Shown: positions 42,867-50,945 of the stretch, in pieces | Position numbering within the stretch: the stretch's first letter is position 1 | Layout of the letters: each line of letters starts with the position of its first letter | Source of the DNA: CAYMUG01 sp964393575 | GTDB taxonomy: Bacteria; Patescibacteriota; Minisyncoccia; Spechtbacterales; 2-12-FULL-38-22 | DNA: 64,000 nucleotides | Assembly: GCA_964393575.1 (NCBI GenBank) | Contig: CAYMUG010000002.1 | Span: forward strand, 7,141 to 71,140 | Direction of reading: 5' to 3' | The notes under the pieces: generated by a model | What the model was told of the DNA's origin: nothing | The model's input: the letters and a program-made list of their open reading frames with translations, nothing else | Databases searched by the model: none | Program-made: the position numbers and the translations under genes

Positions 42867-43946
42867 TCACATCCCTCTCTTCCAGATCCTGTACTTGTCT
42901 ACCGCCCAACTCAACCAATATTTATAATTTAATTTATAATCCCGCGCGTGAAGGTAGTCAGTTCTAAACCCGCCGAATCCTTTTTTGAACAAAGTAAGAC
43001 CGTACCAGGGATGGCTTTTATTTTCCTCGTCTTTTGCAATACCCCAAAAGTTATAATATTGTTTACCTTTATTTTTAGCGTCCGTAATCGCACTCCACTG
43101 CACAAGGTGTGAGGCGGGAATTTTTTTATATTTTTCGTTTGTTGTATTCGCGCCATGGTGGTAATAAGCGCTGTGCCCGTAAAAAACAATAATAGCAGAT
43201 GCAACGGGGGTATCATTGTAATAACCTATATAAATCCCTATACCCTCTTCACCGAAATGATTGATTTGCGCTCTTATAAACTTTTCCGAAAATGGCGTAA
43301 ACCCGTGTTTATGCGCGGTTTCGTTGTATAATTTTAGAAAATCTTTAATCAAATCATCTGAAGTACCGCTTTTTACTTCCACCCCCTCTTTTTTAGCGCG
43401 TCTTACAAGGTTTCGCGTATTCTTGCGCATTTCCGCCATAAGTCCGTCTTCGGACTTAGATAAATCTATTGTCCAGGTAGTTTCAGCATGCATATAAATG
43501 GGTGCTGAACGATATCCCAATTCTTCAAATATCTCTCTGTTTTCTTCCGTATCTTTCAATAAAGGGCTTACTCTTATAAAACTTGTGTTTTCAGATTTTC
43601 CTAATTGTATAAAATAATCCGTAACTGTTTTTAGAATTTGAAATTTGTAATTTGAAATTTGTTTGTTACTTGTTATTTGGGATTTGAAATTTCCGTGTTC
43701 GCTTTGGGCGAACACGGGCCCGTGTGGAACAAATAAAAAATTACCGCGCCGCGCGTGCACTTTTACAACCATAGCAGCCGCTATAAGTTCTTCGTTTTTG
43801 TAAATACCTAAACGCCACACCTTATCCCCTAACCCGTGATTTAACTCTCCCCACGCCCACGAGTGTAGAAAAGAATGTTGCGTGCAGGATGTAATAAAAC
43901 CATCCCATCGTTCTTTATTTTCTATTTCTTTTATCTCCAAATCCAT
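42867..43946 (-). CDS. FemX/FemAB-type peptidoglycan bridge aminoacyltransferase
   Basis: 359 residues, two GNAT-like domains. 'FLHSWAWGELNHGLGDKVWR' opens the first; 'ETTWTIDLSKSEDGLMAEMR' and 'KNTRNLVRRAKKEGV' are the conserved FemAB centre; 'HLVQWSAITDAKNKGKQYYN' with 'FWGIAKDEENKSHPWYGLTL' and 'FKKGFGG' close the second domain. Transfers aminoacyl groups from tRNA to lipid II or wall peptides. Odd feature: residues ~80-106 (bases 43629-43709) are encoded by a heptad-repeat array plus part of a palindrome like those found between genes, inserted in frame. Last gene of the hydrolase-murF-aminotransferase run. Confidence 0.9.
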   Translation of the reverse strand: MDLEIKEIENKERWDGFITSCTQHSFLHSWAWGELNHGLGDKVWRLGIYKNEELIAAAMVVKVHARRGNFLFVPHGPVFAQSEHGNFKSQITSNKQISNYKFQILKTVTDYFIQLGKSENTSFIRVSPLLKDTEENREIFEELGYRSAPIYMHAETTWTIDLSKSEDGLMAEMRKNTRNLVRRAKKEGVEVKSGTSDDLIKDFLKLYNETAHKHGFTPFSEKFIRAQINHFGEEGIGIYIGYYNDTPVASAIIVFYGHSAYYHHGANTTNEKYKKIPASHLVQWSAITDAKNKGKQYYNFWGIAKDEENKSHPWYGLTLFKKGFGGFRTDYLHARDYKLNYKYWLSWAVDKYRIWKRGM

Positions 43947-43953
43947 TAAAATT

Positions 43954-45195
43954 TTAAAAATTTGAAAGTAATAATTTAACCAACCTGCCCGCGTCTTTTT
44001 CTTTTGTTCTTATATTTGTCGGCAGATTTAATATTTCGGATGCCGAGCGCTCTGCGTTCTCGGTGTTGCCTTTATAGTTTACCGCCTGTTTTTCCGTTCC
44101 CTCGGGCGCGATAACCTCTTTATACCAATCCCCTAAAATAAACCCTTTTTCTTTCGCGAGTTCTTTAATTTTTTCGGGATTCTTATGCATTACGGGATAC
44201 CTTAGAAATATACTTCCTTTGCTATAATATTCCGGAATCTTAAAACCTTTTTTGTCTTTCAGGGCATCTTCATAAATACGGGCAAGTTTTTTTCGGTGAG
44301 AATTCAATTTATCCAGCTTATGAAACTGGTTCAGAGCAAGACAGGAAAGTGCATTCGGCATTTTGGCGGGGAAATAACTTGGTTTCTCCGCGCTTTTTTC
44401 CTGTTTGCTTACCGCAACACTTAACAACCGTAGTTTTTGAAGTGCAAAGAGTAAGTATTTGCCCAAAAAATTATATGTAGCCAGGATAAAGGGCGAGAGA
44501 ATAGGATGAAGCACTTGTTGTATTGTCCACAACATCGCGGGATAACTTAATTTTGCGAATTCGTCGTCCAATTCATTCTGTATTTCGCTTTTATTTGCTA
44601 TAACCGCCCCGCCATACACAGAGGAAATAACTTTGTCCCGGCCGAAACTAAAAAAAGCGGCATCCCCCATTGTTCCGACTTTTTTACTTTTATTTTCACT
44701 GTCCGCAGGCACATACTCCGCCCCGAGGGCGTGCGCACAATCCTCTATTACGGGCACCCCGTGAGCGTGTGCTATAGAGAGAATTTTTTCCATTTGAGCC
44801 GGGATACCGAAGGTGTGCTGTACAATAATTGCTTTTGTGTTATCCGTTATCTTTTTCTCAATGTCCTCGGGAAGAATGTTAAAACTCTTATCTATATCCG
44901 CGTAAACCGGTTTAGCTCCCGCCCACACAATCGGGTTTGCAACAGCGTTACATGTAAATGACTGAAGTATAACTTCATCGTCATCACCTATCTTCATCGC
45001 GCGCAAGAGTACATATAACGCGCTGCGCCCGCTATTGAAAAGCCATACTTTTTCCGTATTAAAATATGCAGCAAAACTATTTTTTAATCTTTCAGAGCAA
45101 CTCCCCTTATTCCAAGCGAATGGAGATGAAAAAATTTTTAATGCCTCAGCGACATCATCTTTTTCAATATTAGGTGAGAGAGAAATGTGAACCAT
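43954..45195 (-). CDS. DegT/DnrJ/EryC1/StrS family PLP aminotransferase
   Basis: 413 residues, type I fold. 'LFNSGRSALYVLLRAMKIGD' is the substrate/PLP phosphate region; 'VIEDCAHALGAEY' carries the PLP-ring Asp; 'AAFFSFGRDKVISSVYGGAV' has the Schiff-base Lys. Members aminate nucleotide-linked keto-sugars, or act in glycan decoration. Between murF and femX (7-9 bp spacings), suggesting a modified wall or surface amino sugar. The C-terminal half is more divergent with a hydrophobic stretch (~225-250), so substrate is uncertain. Confidence 0.9.
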   Translation of the reverse strand: MVHISLSPNIEKDDVAEALKIFSSPFAWNKGSCSERLKNSFAAYFNTEKVWLFNSGRSALYVLLRAMKIGDDDEVILQSFTCNAVANPIVWAGAKPVYADIDKSFNILPEDIEKKITDNTKAIIVQHTFGIPAQMEKILSIAHAHGVPVIEDCAHALGAEYVPADSENKSKKVGTMGDAAFFSFGRDKVISSVYGGAVIANKSEIQNELDDEFAKLSYPAMLWTIQQVLHPILSPFILATYNFLGKYLLFALQKLRLLSVAVSKQEKSAEKPSYFPAKMPNALSCLALNQFHKLDKLNSHRKKLARIYEDALKDKKGFKIPEYYSKGSIFLRYPVMHKNPEKIKELAKEKGFILGDWYKEVIAPEGTEKQAVNYKGNTENAERSASEILNLPTNIRTKEKDAGRLVKLLLSNF

Positions 45196-45204
45196 AATTT
45201 GAGA

Positions 45205-46830
45205 TTAATCAAGCGTGAGCCCGTTTACTATATTTTGCGGCACGCGATTCTCTATGAGTATGATATCACCCTTATCAGTTAGTTCCTGTGCCTTTCTCAG
45301 GGCTTTATGCGCGTCGGGTATCGCAAAAATAGATCCTTTATCCATACCTACATCTATAGCTTCTTTATACATAACTTTAAAGTAATCAGTAGAAGTTAGA
45401 ATAAAATAATCGCATATTGATGCAACCTCAGAGGCAATTCGTTTATGCACTCTCTCAGCTGCATCTCCTAGTTCTATAAGTGGACGTAAAATACATATTT
45501 TGTTATTGCCATTCATTGTGCGCAACACAGAAAGCGCTGACAGAACTCCGTGCATATTAGCGGTATAAGAATCGTCCAGTACGGTTGACTCTTTAATACC
45601 CTTTCTGGTGCGTAAAGCGTGCCGGCGGGGTTTAAACTCGGCTAATTTTTTCTGTATCTCATCAAAGGGCACGTCCAGCTCACGCGCTACGGTAACCGCT
45701 CCCATAATATTTATTGCGTTATGCTCTCCCAAGAGTGAGCTTTTTAGGGTGTATTCACGGCTATCCCCTTTTTCTTTTACTTTAATTTCAAGTCCCTGCG
45801 CAGTAGACGTGACTTTTTCAGCAAGAACTTTTTGTTTCGAGATGTCTATCGTAGGGTCTGTAGTATATACCCGCTTGGGAGTATTACATTGCCGAAAAAG
45901 AGACAAAGTATATTTATTATTGCCGTTAAATACAGCTAAGCCCTTCTCCGGAAGCGCCTCTATAAGTTCATATTTTCCTTCTTGTATATTTTTAAAATTA
46001 CCGAACAGAGAAATATGCTGATTGCCAATACCGGTAAGAACACCTATTTGGGGTTGTGCGGTTTCCGCGCTTTTTTTAATTTCCCCTTTTTTATAAGCGC
46101 CCATTTCCGCTATAAATACCTCGTGCTCCTGTTTTAAATTTTTTAATATTACTTTTGCTATACCTATCTCGGCATTTACATTTTCCGGGGTTTTTATAGT
46201 TTTAAACTGCCCACTGAGTAAAGAATATAGCAGATCTTTCATTGTACTTTTCCCGTAGCTTCCGGTTATGCCTATAACAAGCAAATTTTTCATTTTTCCC
46301 CTTTTTTCTGCAGCACGTTTTAATGTGCGGTTTTTGAGAAGCGCGGCAAGCGGATGTGTTGCCAGGACTGCCAATGACACCCCCGCGAATAAAAGGATAT
46401 CCGCCGCTATAAACCACACAAGAAGAAATTCTTGGGCGTATATAAAAACAGCAGCAGTACCTCCGGCATACAACAAAATAACTCCTGCGAAAACCAATAT
46501 CGCCCGAAAAGTAAACTTCGGTATTTTTATTTTCTTTTTTTGTAGTGCCTGCAGTGTGCGTACACCAAAAAAACTATAAAAAAAGAGAATGACAGCAAGA
46601 GCAGCTGATTGGGCAACACTAAAAGGGAGAGATGCTAAAATCAGCATTCCGAGAAGCCAGGTAAGTCGTTTGTTCAAAATAAGTTTTTTAGAAGAAGGTT
46701 CCTGAAAATGAACACGCATTCTATCCGCACGGTATTCCTTAACCTGCCATAAATATATCCAAAAAAGAGCGTTTCTTAGCAGGACAACACTCCAGAGTAG
46801 AAATATTATAAAAAGTATAATAAATGACAT
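45205..46830 (-). CDS. murF: MurF-like ligase with N-terminal membrane domain
   Basis: 541 residues. The first ~165 form four to six TM helices absent from classical cytosolic MurF. Then comes the Mur ligase: P-loop 'VIGITGSYGKSTMKDLLYSL', 'TPENVNAEIGIAKVILKNLK', 'VFIAEMGAYKKGEIKK' (carbamate-Lys region), 'GEHNAINIMGAVTVA' and 'VLDDSYTANMHGVLSALSVL' (typical MurF DDSYNANP). It adds D-Ala-D-Ala (or a similar dipeptide) to UDP-MurNAc-tripeptide. The anchor would put this step at the membrane next to MraY. Start overlaps the hydrolase stop by one base. Confidence 0.88.
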   Translation of the reverse strand: MSFIILFIIFLLWSVVLLRNALFWIYLWQVKEYRADRMRVHFQEPSSKKLILNKRLTWLLGMLILASLPFSVAQSAALAVILFFYSFFGVRTLQALQKKKIKIPKFTFRAILVFAGVILLYAGGTAAVFIYAQEFLLVWFIAADILLFAGVSLAVLATHPLAALLKNRTLKRAAEKRGKMKNLLVIGITGSYGKSTMKDLLYSLLSGQFKTIKTPENVNAEIGIAKVILKNLKQEHEVFIAEMGAYKKGEIKKSAETAQPQIGVLTGIGNQHISLFGNFKNIQEGKYELIEALPEKGLAVFNGNNKYTLSLFRQCNTPKRVYTTDPTIDISKQKVLAEKVTSTAQGLEIKVKEKGDSREYTLKSSLLGEHNAINIMGAVTVARELDVPFDEIQKKLAEFKPRRHALRTRKGIKESTVLDDSYTANMHGVLSALSVLRTMNGNNKICILRPLIELGDAAERVHKRIASEVASICDYFILTSTDYFKVMYKEAIDVGMDKGSIFAIPDAHKALRKAQELTDKGDIILIENRVPQNIVNGLTLD

Positions 46831-47606
46831 TATTTTTCCCCTTTAATAAACAAAGAAATTTGTTTGGCAATTTCTTTCGGCGCCTTCAGGTTAATAGCAT
46901 GAGGCATATCAGGAAACACGTGCATATGGGATAAAGGTATAGTTTGGTGTAACAAAAAACCATCCGAAACCGGAGTAAGTACGTCCTTATCCCCCCATAA
47001 AATAAGTGTATGTGTTTTTATATGGGGTAAGTACGCTTTTAATTCTTCCGCTATAACCCTCTTTAGTATTTCTTTCATTTTAGGGCTCGCTTTTTTGTAA
47101 TCCTTTCGTGATGCAAACCGATGCCATATTTTTTTTACCGGTTCTTTGAATACAGAAAGCCCGGGCTTTGAAAACACCCAATCCCCCATTTTAGTCAAAG
47201 CTATAAAAAGCCGTGTTTTTACGTCTTTATGTCTTATTACTCCTGCCGCACTCATAAGCACTAAAGCGCGCAATTCTCTTGCGTTTTTTTGGGCGTATTT
47301 TATTGCTATTCTGCCCCCGAAAGAGTGCCCTGCCAGAACAAATTGATGTAAGTTAAGCGCTTTGGCAAAATTTCGGACAAACTCCATATAATCAGAAAGA
47401 TTCCATATGTCTTCGGGTTCATCTGTTTGTCCGAAACCGGGCAAGTCGGGCACTATAACTCTGAATCCTCTATCAACCAGATGTTTCTGAGTTTCTCTCC
47501 AGGATTCCGTGGAGGCAGACCAGCCGTGTAGTATTAAAATAGGCACGCCTTCACCTTCTTCAACATAAAATACGTTTAATCCCTGTATCTCTTGGTTTTT
47601 TTCCAT
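46830..47606 (-). CDS. Alpha/beta hydrolase
   Basis: 258 residues. 'ILILHGWSASTESWRET' gives the oxyanion hole, 'LAGHSFGGRIAIKYA' the nucleophile elbow (Ser in GHSFGG), 'LILWGDKDVLTP' the acid and 'FPDMPHAINLKAP' the His. A cap domain lies at ~130-195. No signal peptide. Substrate not predictable; the wall-gene operon hints at an ester or peptide from the envelope. Confidence 0.9.
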   Translation of the reverse strand: MEKNQEIQGLNVFYVEEGEGVPILILHGWSASTESWRETQKHLVDRGFRVIVPDLPGFGQTDEPEDIWNLSDYMEFVRNFAKALNLHQFVLAGHSFGGRIAIKYAQKNARELRALVLMSAAGVIRHKDVKTRLFIALTKMGDWVFSKPGLSVFKEPVKKIWHRFASRKDYKKASPKMKEILKRVIAEELKAYLPHIKTHTLILWGDKDVLTPVSDGFLLHQTIPLSHMHVFPDMPHAINLKAPKEIAKQISLFIKGEK

Positions 47607-47755
47607 CTACTGTATTTTAAACCAAGCCCACACAAAGTACAAGGAGTGATTCACAAACTGCCATATTGCCATATTGATGCCCGCCGCCCGCTTCGCCGAA
47701 CGAGGCGAACAGGCGCGCTGAGGTAATTTAATAATATAGCAATGTGGTAATTTAT

Positions 47756-48298
47756 TTAGCTATGCCATTTTTCTTCCGCCCTGCCTTCTTTGTGGTTCAG
47801 ATAACGCGCGAGAGTAAAAAAGACATCGGAAAGCCGGTTTACATATGACTGCACCATTTGTTGTTGAAGATCCAAAGAAACGATTCTCCTCTCTGCACCC
47901 CTCGCCTTAGTACGGCACAAATGTATAAGTGAGGCGGCTTTGGTGCCTCCGGGTAAAATAAAATTTGTCAGCTCCGGTAAATCTTTTTCAAATTGCTTGA
48001 TAGTTTTTTCCAAAAATTCAACACGGTCTTCTGTTAGTTCGGGGGCGGGACTTGAATCTTCTGAGTCAGGTGCAACCCCTAAGCTGCTTTGTGCGGTAAA
48101 AATATCGCGTTGTATTTCTTTCAAAGTTTCATTTACTTCGGAATATTGAATAAAAGAATTAGCAACTCCTAAAAAACTGTTTAGTTCATCTAAAGCACCA
48201 AGCGCATGAAAACGCTCGGAATTTTTAGAGAACTTTTTTCCCATAGCTCCGAATAAATTGGTCTTCCCGTTATCACCTTGTCCGATATTTGGTTTCAT
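47756..48298 (-). CDS. Corrinoid adenosyltransferase, PduO type
   Basis: 180 residues from ATG 48298 (MKPNIGQGDNGKT). 'GQGDNGKTNLFGAMGKKFSK' binds ATP; 'HALGALDELNSFLG' and 'HLCRTKARGAERRIVSL' are the PduO signatures with the Asp/Arg pair at the active site. Transfers the adenosyl group of ATP to cob(I)alamin. Its presence implies an adenosylcobalamin-dependent enzyme elsewhere in the genome (for example class II ribonucleotide reductase). 25 bp after sodX and on the same strand. Confidence 0.93.
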   Translation of the reverse strand: MKPNIGQGDNGKTNLFGAMGKKFSKNSERFHALGALDELNSFLGVANSFIQYSEVNETLKEIQRDIFTAQSSLGVAPDSEDSSPAPELTEDRVEFLEKTIKQFEKDLPELTNFILPGGTKAASLIHLCRTKARGAERRIVSLDLQQQMVQSYVNRLSDVFFTLARYLNHKEGRAEEKWHS

Positions 48299-48323
48299 AA
48301 TTACAACGAATCGGTTTTTCTTG

Positions 48324-48635
48324 TTACTTATTACTATCAATTACCTTCCCCACAATATCAAGACGGGTTACGGGGCCAAAGTGCCTGCTGTCAGTGCTGT
48401 TTTTGTAATTATCTCCTTCTACAAAATACTGTGATCCGCTTTTACGAACTATCCTTTTCATCATTCGAATAGTTTTATTTCCGGGATGTTTAATTACAAC
48501 TACATCGCCTACGTCGGGTTTTGTAAATAAATAAGCAAGGCGACTTACTAACACTTCATCCCCCTGCTTATATTCGGGTTCCATACTTTTACCCTTAACC
48601 GTATAACGAAAGATTGGAGAAAATTTAGAGGCCAT
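48324..48635 (-). CDS. sodX: Signal-peptidase-like NiSOD maturation protease
   Basis: 103 residues from ATG 48635. S24/S26-type serine protease: 'YTVKGKSMEPEYKQGDEVLV' carries the catalytic Ser, 'RMMKRIVRKSG' the Lys, and 'YFVEGDNYKNSTDSRHFGPV' the box E region. There is no TM anchor, as in SodX-type proteases that free the N-terminal His of nickel superoxide dismutase. Directly downstream of sodN on the same strand. Its start codon abuts the palindromic block shared with sodN, rplI, rpmA and mraY. Confidence 0.9.
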   Translation of the reverse strand: MASKFSPIFRYTVKGKSMEPEYKQGDEVLVSRLAYLFTKPDVGDVVVIKHPGNKTIRMMKRIVRKSGSQYFVEGDNYKNSTDSRHFGPVTRLDIVGKVIDSNK

Positions 48636-48699
48636 TGTTTTGTTCACTGCGTTCACAAAATCGTAACCCGTATTACTTATTACGGCGAGCGTAGTAAAC

Positions 48700-49155
48700 T
48701 TATTTAGCTTGATTCTCCATATTTTTACGGACCGCATCGTAATCATATCCTTCTTTTGTGCGTGCAAATGCTTCACCTACTTCATCCACACACTCAAGAA
48801 GATGTTGCGCATCTTTTTCTTCTACCGTTTTTTTTGCCTGGCCGGCGGCCTTTGTAGCCCTCCAGAATAAATCGTGAATATCGGTTCCCCCCGCTTCTTC
48901 CAGATGATGCGGTTTAAAGTAATCCGTCCAAAGAACCCACAAGTGATGCTTAACGTATTCTGCTCTTTCCTCTTTAATTAAAAGCGCGCGTTGCTTTTCT
49001 ACATCACTTTCAGAATTATGATAAATTTTAACCGCATTATAGACGCTTTGCGCTTCAATGCGTGCCTGTGCGGGATCATATACTCCACAGAAAAGGTCGC
49101 AATGAGCATACACATCTCCTGCGTCTATTAGTTTTGAGATAAGATTCTTAAACAT
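48700..49155 (-). CDS. sodN: Nickel superoxide dismutase
   Basis: 151 residues from ATG 49155. After a 17-residue propeptide comes 'HCDLFCGVYDPAQARIEAQS', the nickel-hook motif: His18, Cys19 and Cys23 are ligands once the propeptide is removed. 'HLWVLWTDYFKPHHLEE' and the four-helix-bundle C-terminus also match the family. Disproportionates superoxide in the cytoplasm. The hook normally reads HCxLPCGVY; the Pro at position 5 is Phe here (codon TTC), an unusual change. sodX follows, as expected for maturation. Confidence 0.93.
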   Translation of the reverse strand: MFKNLISKLIDAGDVYAHCDLFCGVYDPAQARIEAQSVYNAVKIYHNSESDVEKQRALLIKEERAEYVKHHLWVLWTDYFKPHHLEEAGGTDIHDLFWRATKAAGQAKKTVEEKDAQHLLECVDEVGEAFARTKEGYDYDAVRKNMENQAK

Positions 49156-49156
49156 A

Positions 49157-49345
49157 ATTTTGTTCACTGCGCTCACAAAGTAATAATGCGAATGATGCTA
49201 ATTTTTATGCGAATGATACGAATTGTTTTTGGTTTAATTCGCGGCATTCGCATGCCTGCCTGCAAAAGCGAGGCGGCGGGCAGGCATTCGTGTCATACAA
49301 TTCATGATATTCGCATTATTATAAAGCGAGCGAAGCAAGTATTAA
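49157..49345. repeat. Palindromic composite repeat between sodN and the glutaredoxin gene
   Basis: Left: units such as GCGAATG and ATACGAA with 7-nt period (about 49187-49230). Centre: a GC-rich palindrome pairing atGCCTGCC with GGCAGGCat (about 49250-49290). Right: the heptads again on the opposite strand, ending with ATTCGCATTATT. The sodN-proximal end is the start-codon palindrome. MITE-like layout without a gene. Confidence 0.72.
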
Positions 49346-49366
49346 TTATAAAAATTGAGGTATAGT

Positions 49367-49600
49367 TTATGACTCAAGTAAATCTTCTAAGGCCTCTTTA
49401 TCAAAACCAATGAGGACTTTTTCTCCGACCTGAATAACGGGAACTCCCATTTGACCTGATTTATCTATCATCTCCTGTCGCGCTTCCTGATCCTGAGTTA
49501 CATCCTTCTCATTATACTCAATTTCGTTTTCTTTAAAGTACTCTTTTGCCATTTTGCAGTAATGGCATGTTGGTGTAGTGTATATGGTAACTTGTGACAT
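49367..49600 (-). CDS. Glutaredoxin (NrdH-like)
   Basis: 77 residues, single thioredoxin-fold domain: 'TIYTTPTCHYCKMAKEYFKE' with the CHYC redox site, 'GQMGVPVIQVGEKVLIGFDK' with the cis-Pro loop. Reduces disulfides, possibly of ribonucleotide reductase. Stands alone next to the superoxide dismutase genes, perhaps an oxidative-stress group. Confidence 0.93.
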   Translation of the reverse strand: MSQVTIYTTPTCHYCKMAKEYFKENEIEYNEKDVTQDQEARQEMIDKSGQMGVPVIQVGEKVLIGFDKEALEDLLES

Positions 49601-49755
49601 TTTAATGTTTGTTAATTATAAGCTTTTTCAATTCTAACACATCTTTAATTTTAACGTAACAGCAGTTGAAAACTTATTCAAATATCAAACAACAGAATAA
49701 CCCGTTTTTGTTAATCTGTTCTTTTGTTATTACTATTTTCTAATTTCTGCAAGCC

Positions 49756-49784
49756 TTGGCAATGTCGCAAAAAGGAGTTATAAT
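49756..49784 (+). promoter_or_regulatory. Promoter of greA with near-zero leader
   Basis: TTGGCA (49756-49761), 17 bp, TATAAT (49779-49784). Transcription would start near 49791, only a few bases before the ATG at 49795, so the greA mRNA is probably leaderless. Confidence 0.7.
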
Positions 49785-49794
49785 TAAAAGCACT

Positions 49795-50247
49795 ATGGTA
49801 CAACTTACAAAAGAGGGATACAAAAAATTAAAACAGGAATTAAAACAATTACAGAATGAAGAAAAACCCAAAGTTGCAAAAGCTCTTGAAGAAGCAATAG
49901 CAGAAGGTGATTTATCGGAAAATGCTGCCTATGAAGAGGCTAAAGAAAAACAAGCAAAGCTTGAGGCAAAAATAAGCGAATTGAAACAAAAATTATCCAC
50001 GGCTGAAATAGTGGAAGAAGAAACAGGTGGCACAGCCGGCGTAGGAAGCACAATAAGAGTAAAAGACGAAAATGGCTCTGAGAAAACGTTTAAGATAACC
50101 GACAGCGAAGAAAGTAATCCTATGGAAGGAAAAATTTCTTACGATTCACCGTTAGGAAAAGCGTTTATAGGGCACCAAGAAGGAGAAAAAGTTAAGGCAA
50201 ATACCCCCGGCGGTGAAAAGCAGTTTGAAGTTCTGGAAGTGAAATAA
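49795..50247 (+). CDS. greA: Transcription elongation factor GreA
   Basis: 150 residues from ATG 49795 (MVQLTKEGYKKLKQELKQLQ). N-terminal coiled coil with 'AIAEGDLSENAAYEEAKEKQ' carrying the acidic tip residues that rescue backtracked RNA polymerase; C-terminal FKBP-like domain ('SPLGKAFIGHQEGEKV'). The frame extends upstream to 49756, but that stretch overlaps the promoter. Ends at a strong bidirectional hairpin. Confidence 0.96.
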   Translation: MVQLTKEGYKKLKQELKQLQNEEKPKVAKALEEAIAEGDLSENAAYEEAKEKQAKLEAKISELKQKLSTAEIVEEETGGTAGVGSTIRVKDENGSEKTFKITDSEESNPMEGKISYDSPLGKAFIGHQEGEKVKANTPGGEKQFEVLEVK

Positions 50248-50280
50248 GTGTAAGAGATTTAAATTTTGGGATATTACCTA

Positions 50281-50319
50281 AAAAAGGTCGGCTAAATCAT
50301 AGATTTAGCCGACCTTTTT
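50281..50319. terminator. Bidirectional terminator after greA
   Basis: AAAAAGGTCGGCTAAATC pairs with its full complement around ATA, followed by TTTTTTATTTTT. Its stem core is the same as at 9621-9655. Confidence 0.92.
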
Positions 50320-50357
50320 TATTTTTAGTTGAGTGCCGGCAACCTCACAAACCAAAG

Positions 50358-50678
50358 TTATATGCCTAATATCTCTTTAACTTCGGATAAAATTTCTTCG
50401 GGCACCGGCTCCTTTTCCGGCGCCTTTCCGGGATAACGCCATGCTGTAATTATTCTACATCGCCGATTTTTTGTAAGCTGATACATCACCCATATTTCCT
50501 GATATTTTTTTGATTGAGCGGGACGCATCACGGCAATTGTATTTGCAACAATACCCTGTTCCGTCCGCTTAGGAAAACGAATGACACGCTTTATCAGCTG
50601 CGGAGAAAGTCGGTAGTAGCGCATTTTGTATTGAGCATGATTTGTCCACTGGTATTTTGAAGGTAACTTTGAAGGCAT
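50358..50678 (-). CDS. Small DUF4258-like protein
   Basis: 106 residues. 'YQWTNHAQYKMRYYRLSPQL' and 'IKRVIRFPKRTEQG' followed by 'EIWVMYQL' and 'RCRIITAWRYPG' follow the RelE-like/DUF4258 pattern (H-x-x-x-R, then a beta-sheet). No antitoxin-like gene is adjacent, so a toxin role is not supported. It follows the MGMT gene by one base and probably shares its transcript. Confidence 0.65.
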   Translation of the reverse strand: MPSKLPSKYQWTNHAQYKMRYYRLSPQLIKRVIRFPKRTEQGIVANTIAVMRPAQSKKYQEIWVMYQLTKNRRCRIITAWRYPGKAPEKEPVPEEILSEVKEILGI

Positions 50679-50679
50679 A

Positions 50680-50937
50680 TTATATAACGTTTCCGCGCTC
50701 TTTGTTTAAAAGTTGCATTTTCCGGTTTAATCCCCTGTTGTAACCTCCGACACTACCGTCGGAACGAATAACCCTGTGACAGGGAATGCGCGGGTTGGTG
50801 TTTTTATTTAAAATATTTCCCACAACCCGGAATGCTTTGGGGTTCCCCGCCCGCCTCGCAACTTCTTTATATGTTAAAACCTCTCCTTTGGGTATCCCGG
50901 AAACTACTTGTAAAACTTTGTGACTAAACGAAGGCAT
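50680..50937 (-). CDS. Methylated-DNA--protein-cysteine methyltransferase, minimal form
   Basis: 85 residues: only the C-terminal DNA-binding/active domain. 'IPKGEVLTYKEVARRAGNPK' is the winged-helix part, 'IPCHRVIRSDGSVGGYNRGL' holds the acceptor Cys (PCHRV). Family members usually have an additional N-terminal domain and ~160 residues; minimal versions are common in small genomes. Since the Cys is present it should remove alkyl groups rather than just bind DNA like ATL proteins. Confidence 0.92.
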   Translation of the reverse strand: MPSFSHKVLQVVSGIPKGEVLTYKEVARRAGNPKAFRVVGNILNKNTNPRIPCHRVIRSDGSVGGYNRGLNRKMQLLNKERGNVI

Positions 50938-50945
50938 ATAACTAT

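Noticed and set aside
50358..50678. RelE-like toxin
   Set aside because: The fold pattern is similar, but there is no antitoxin gene and the neighbours are housekeeping genes.
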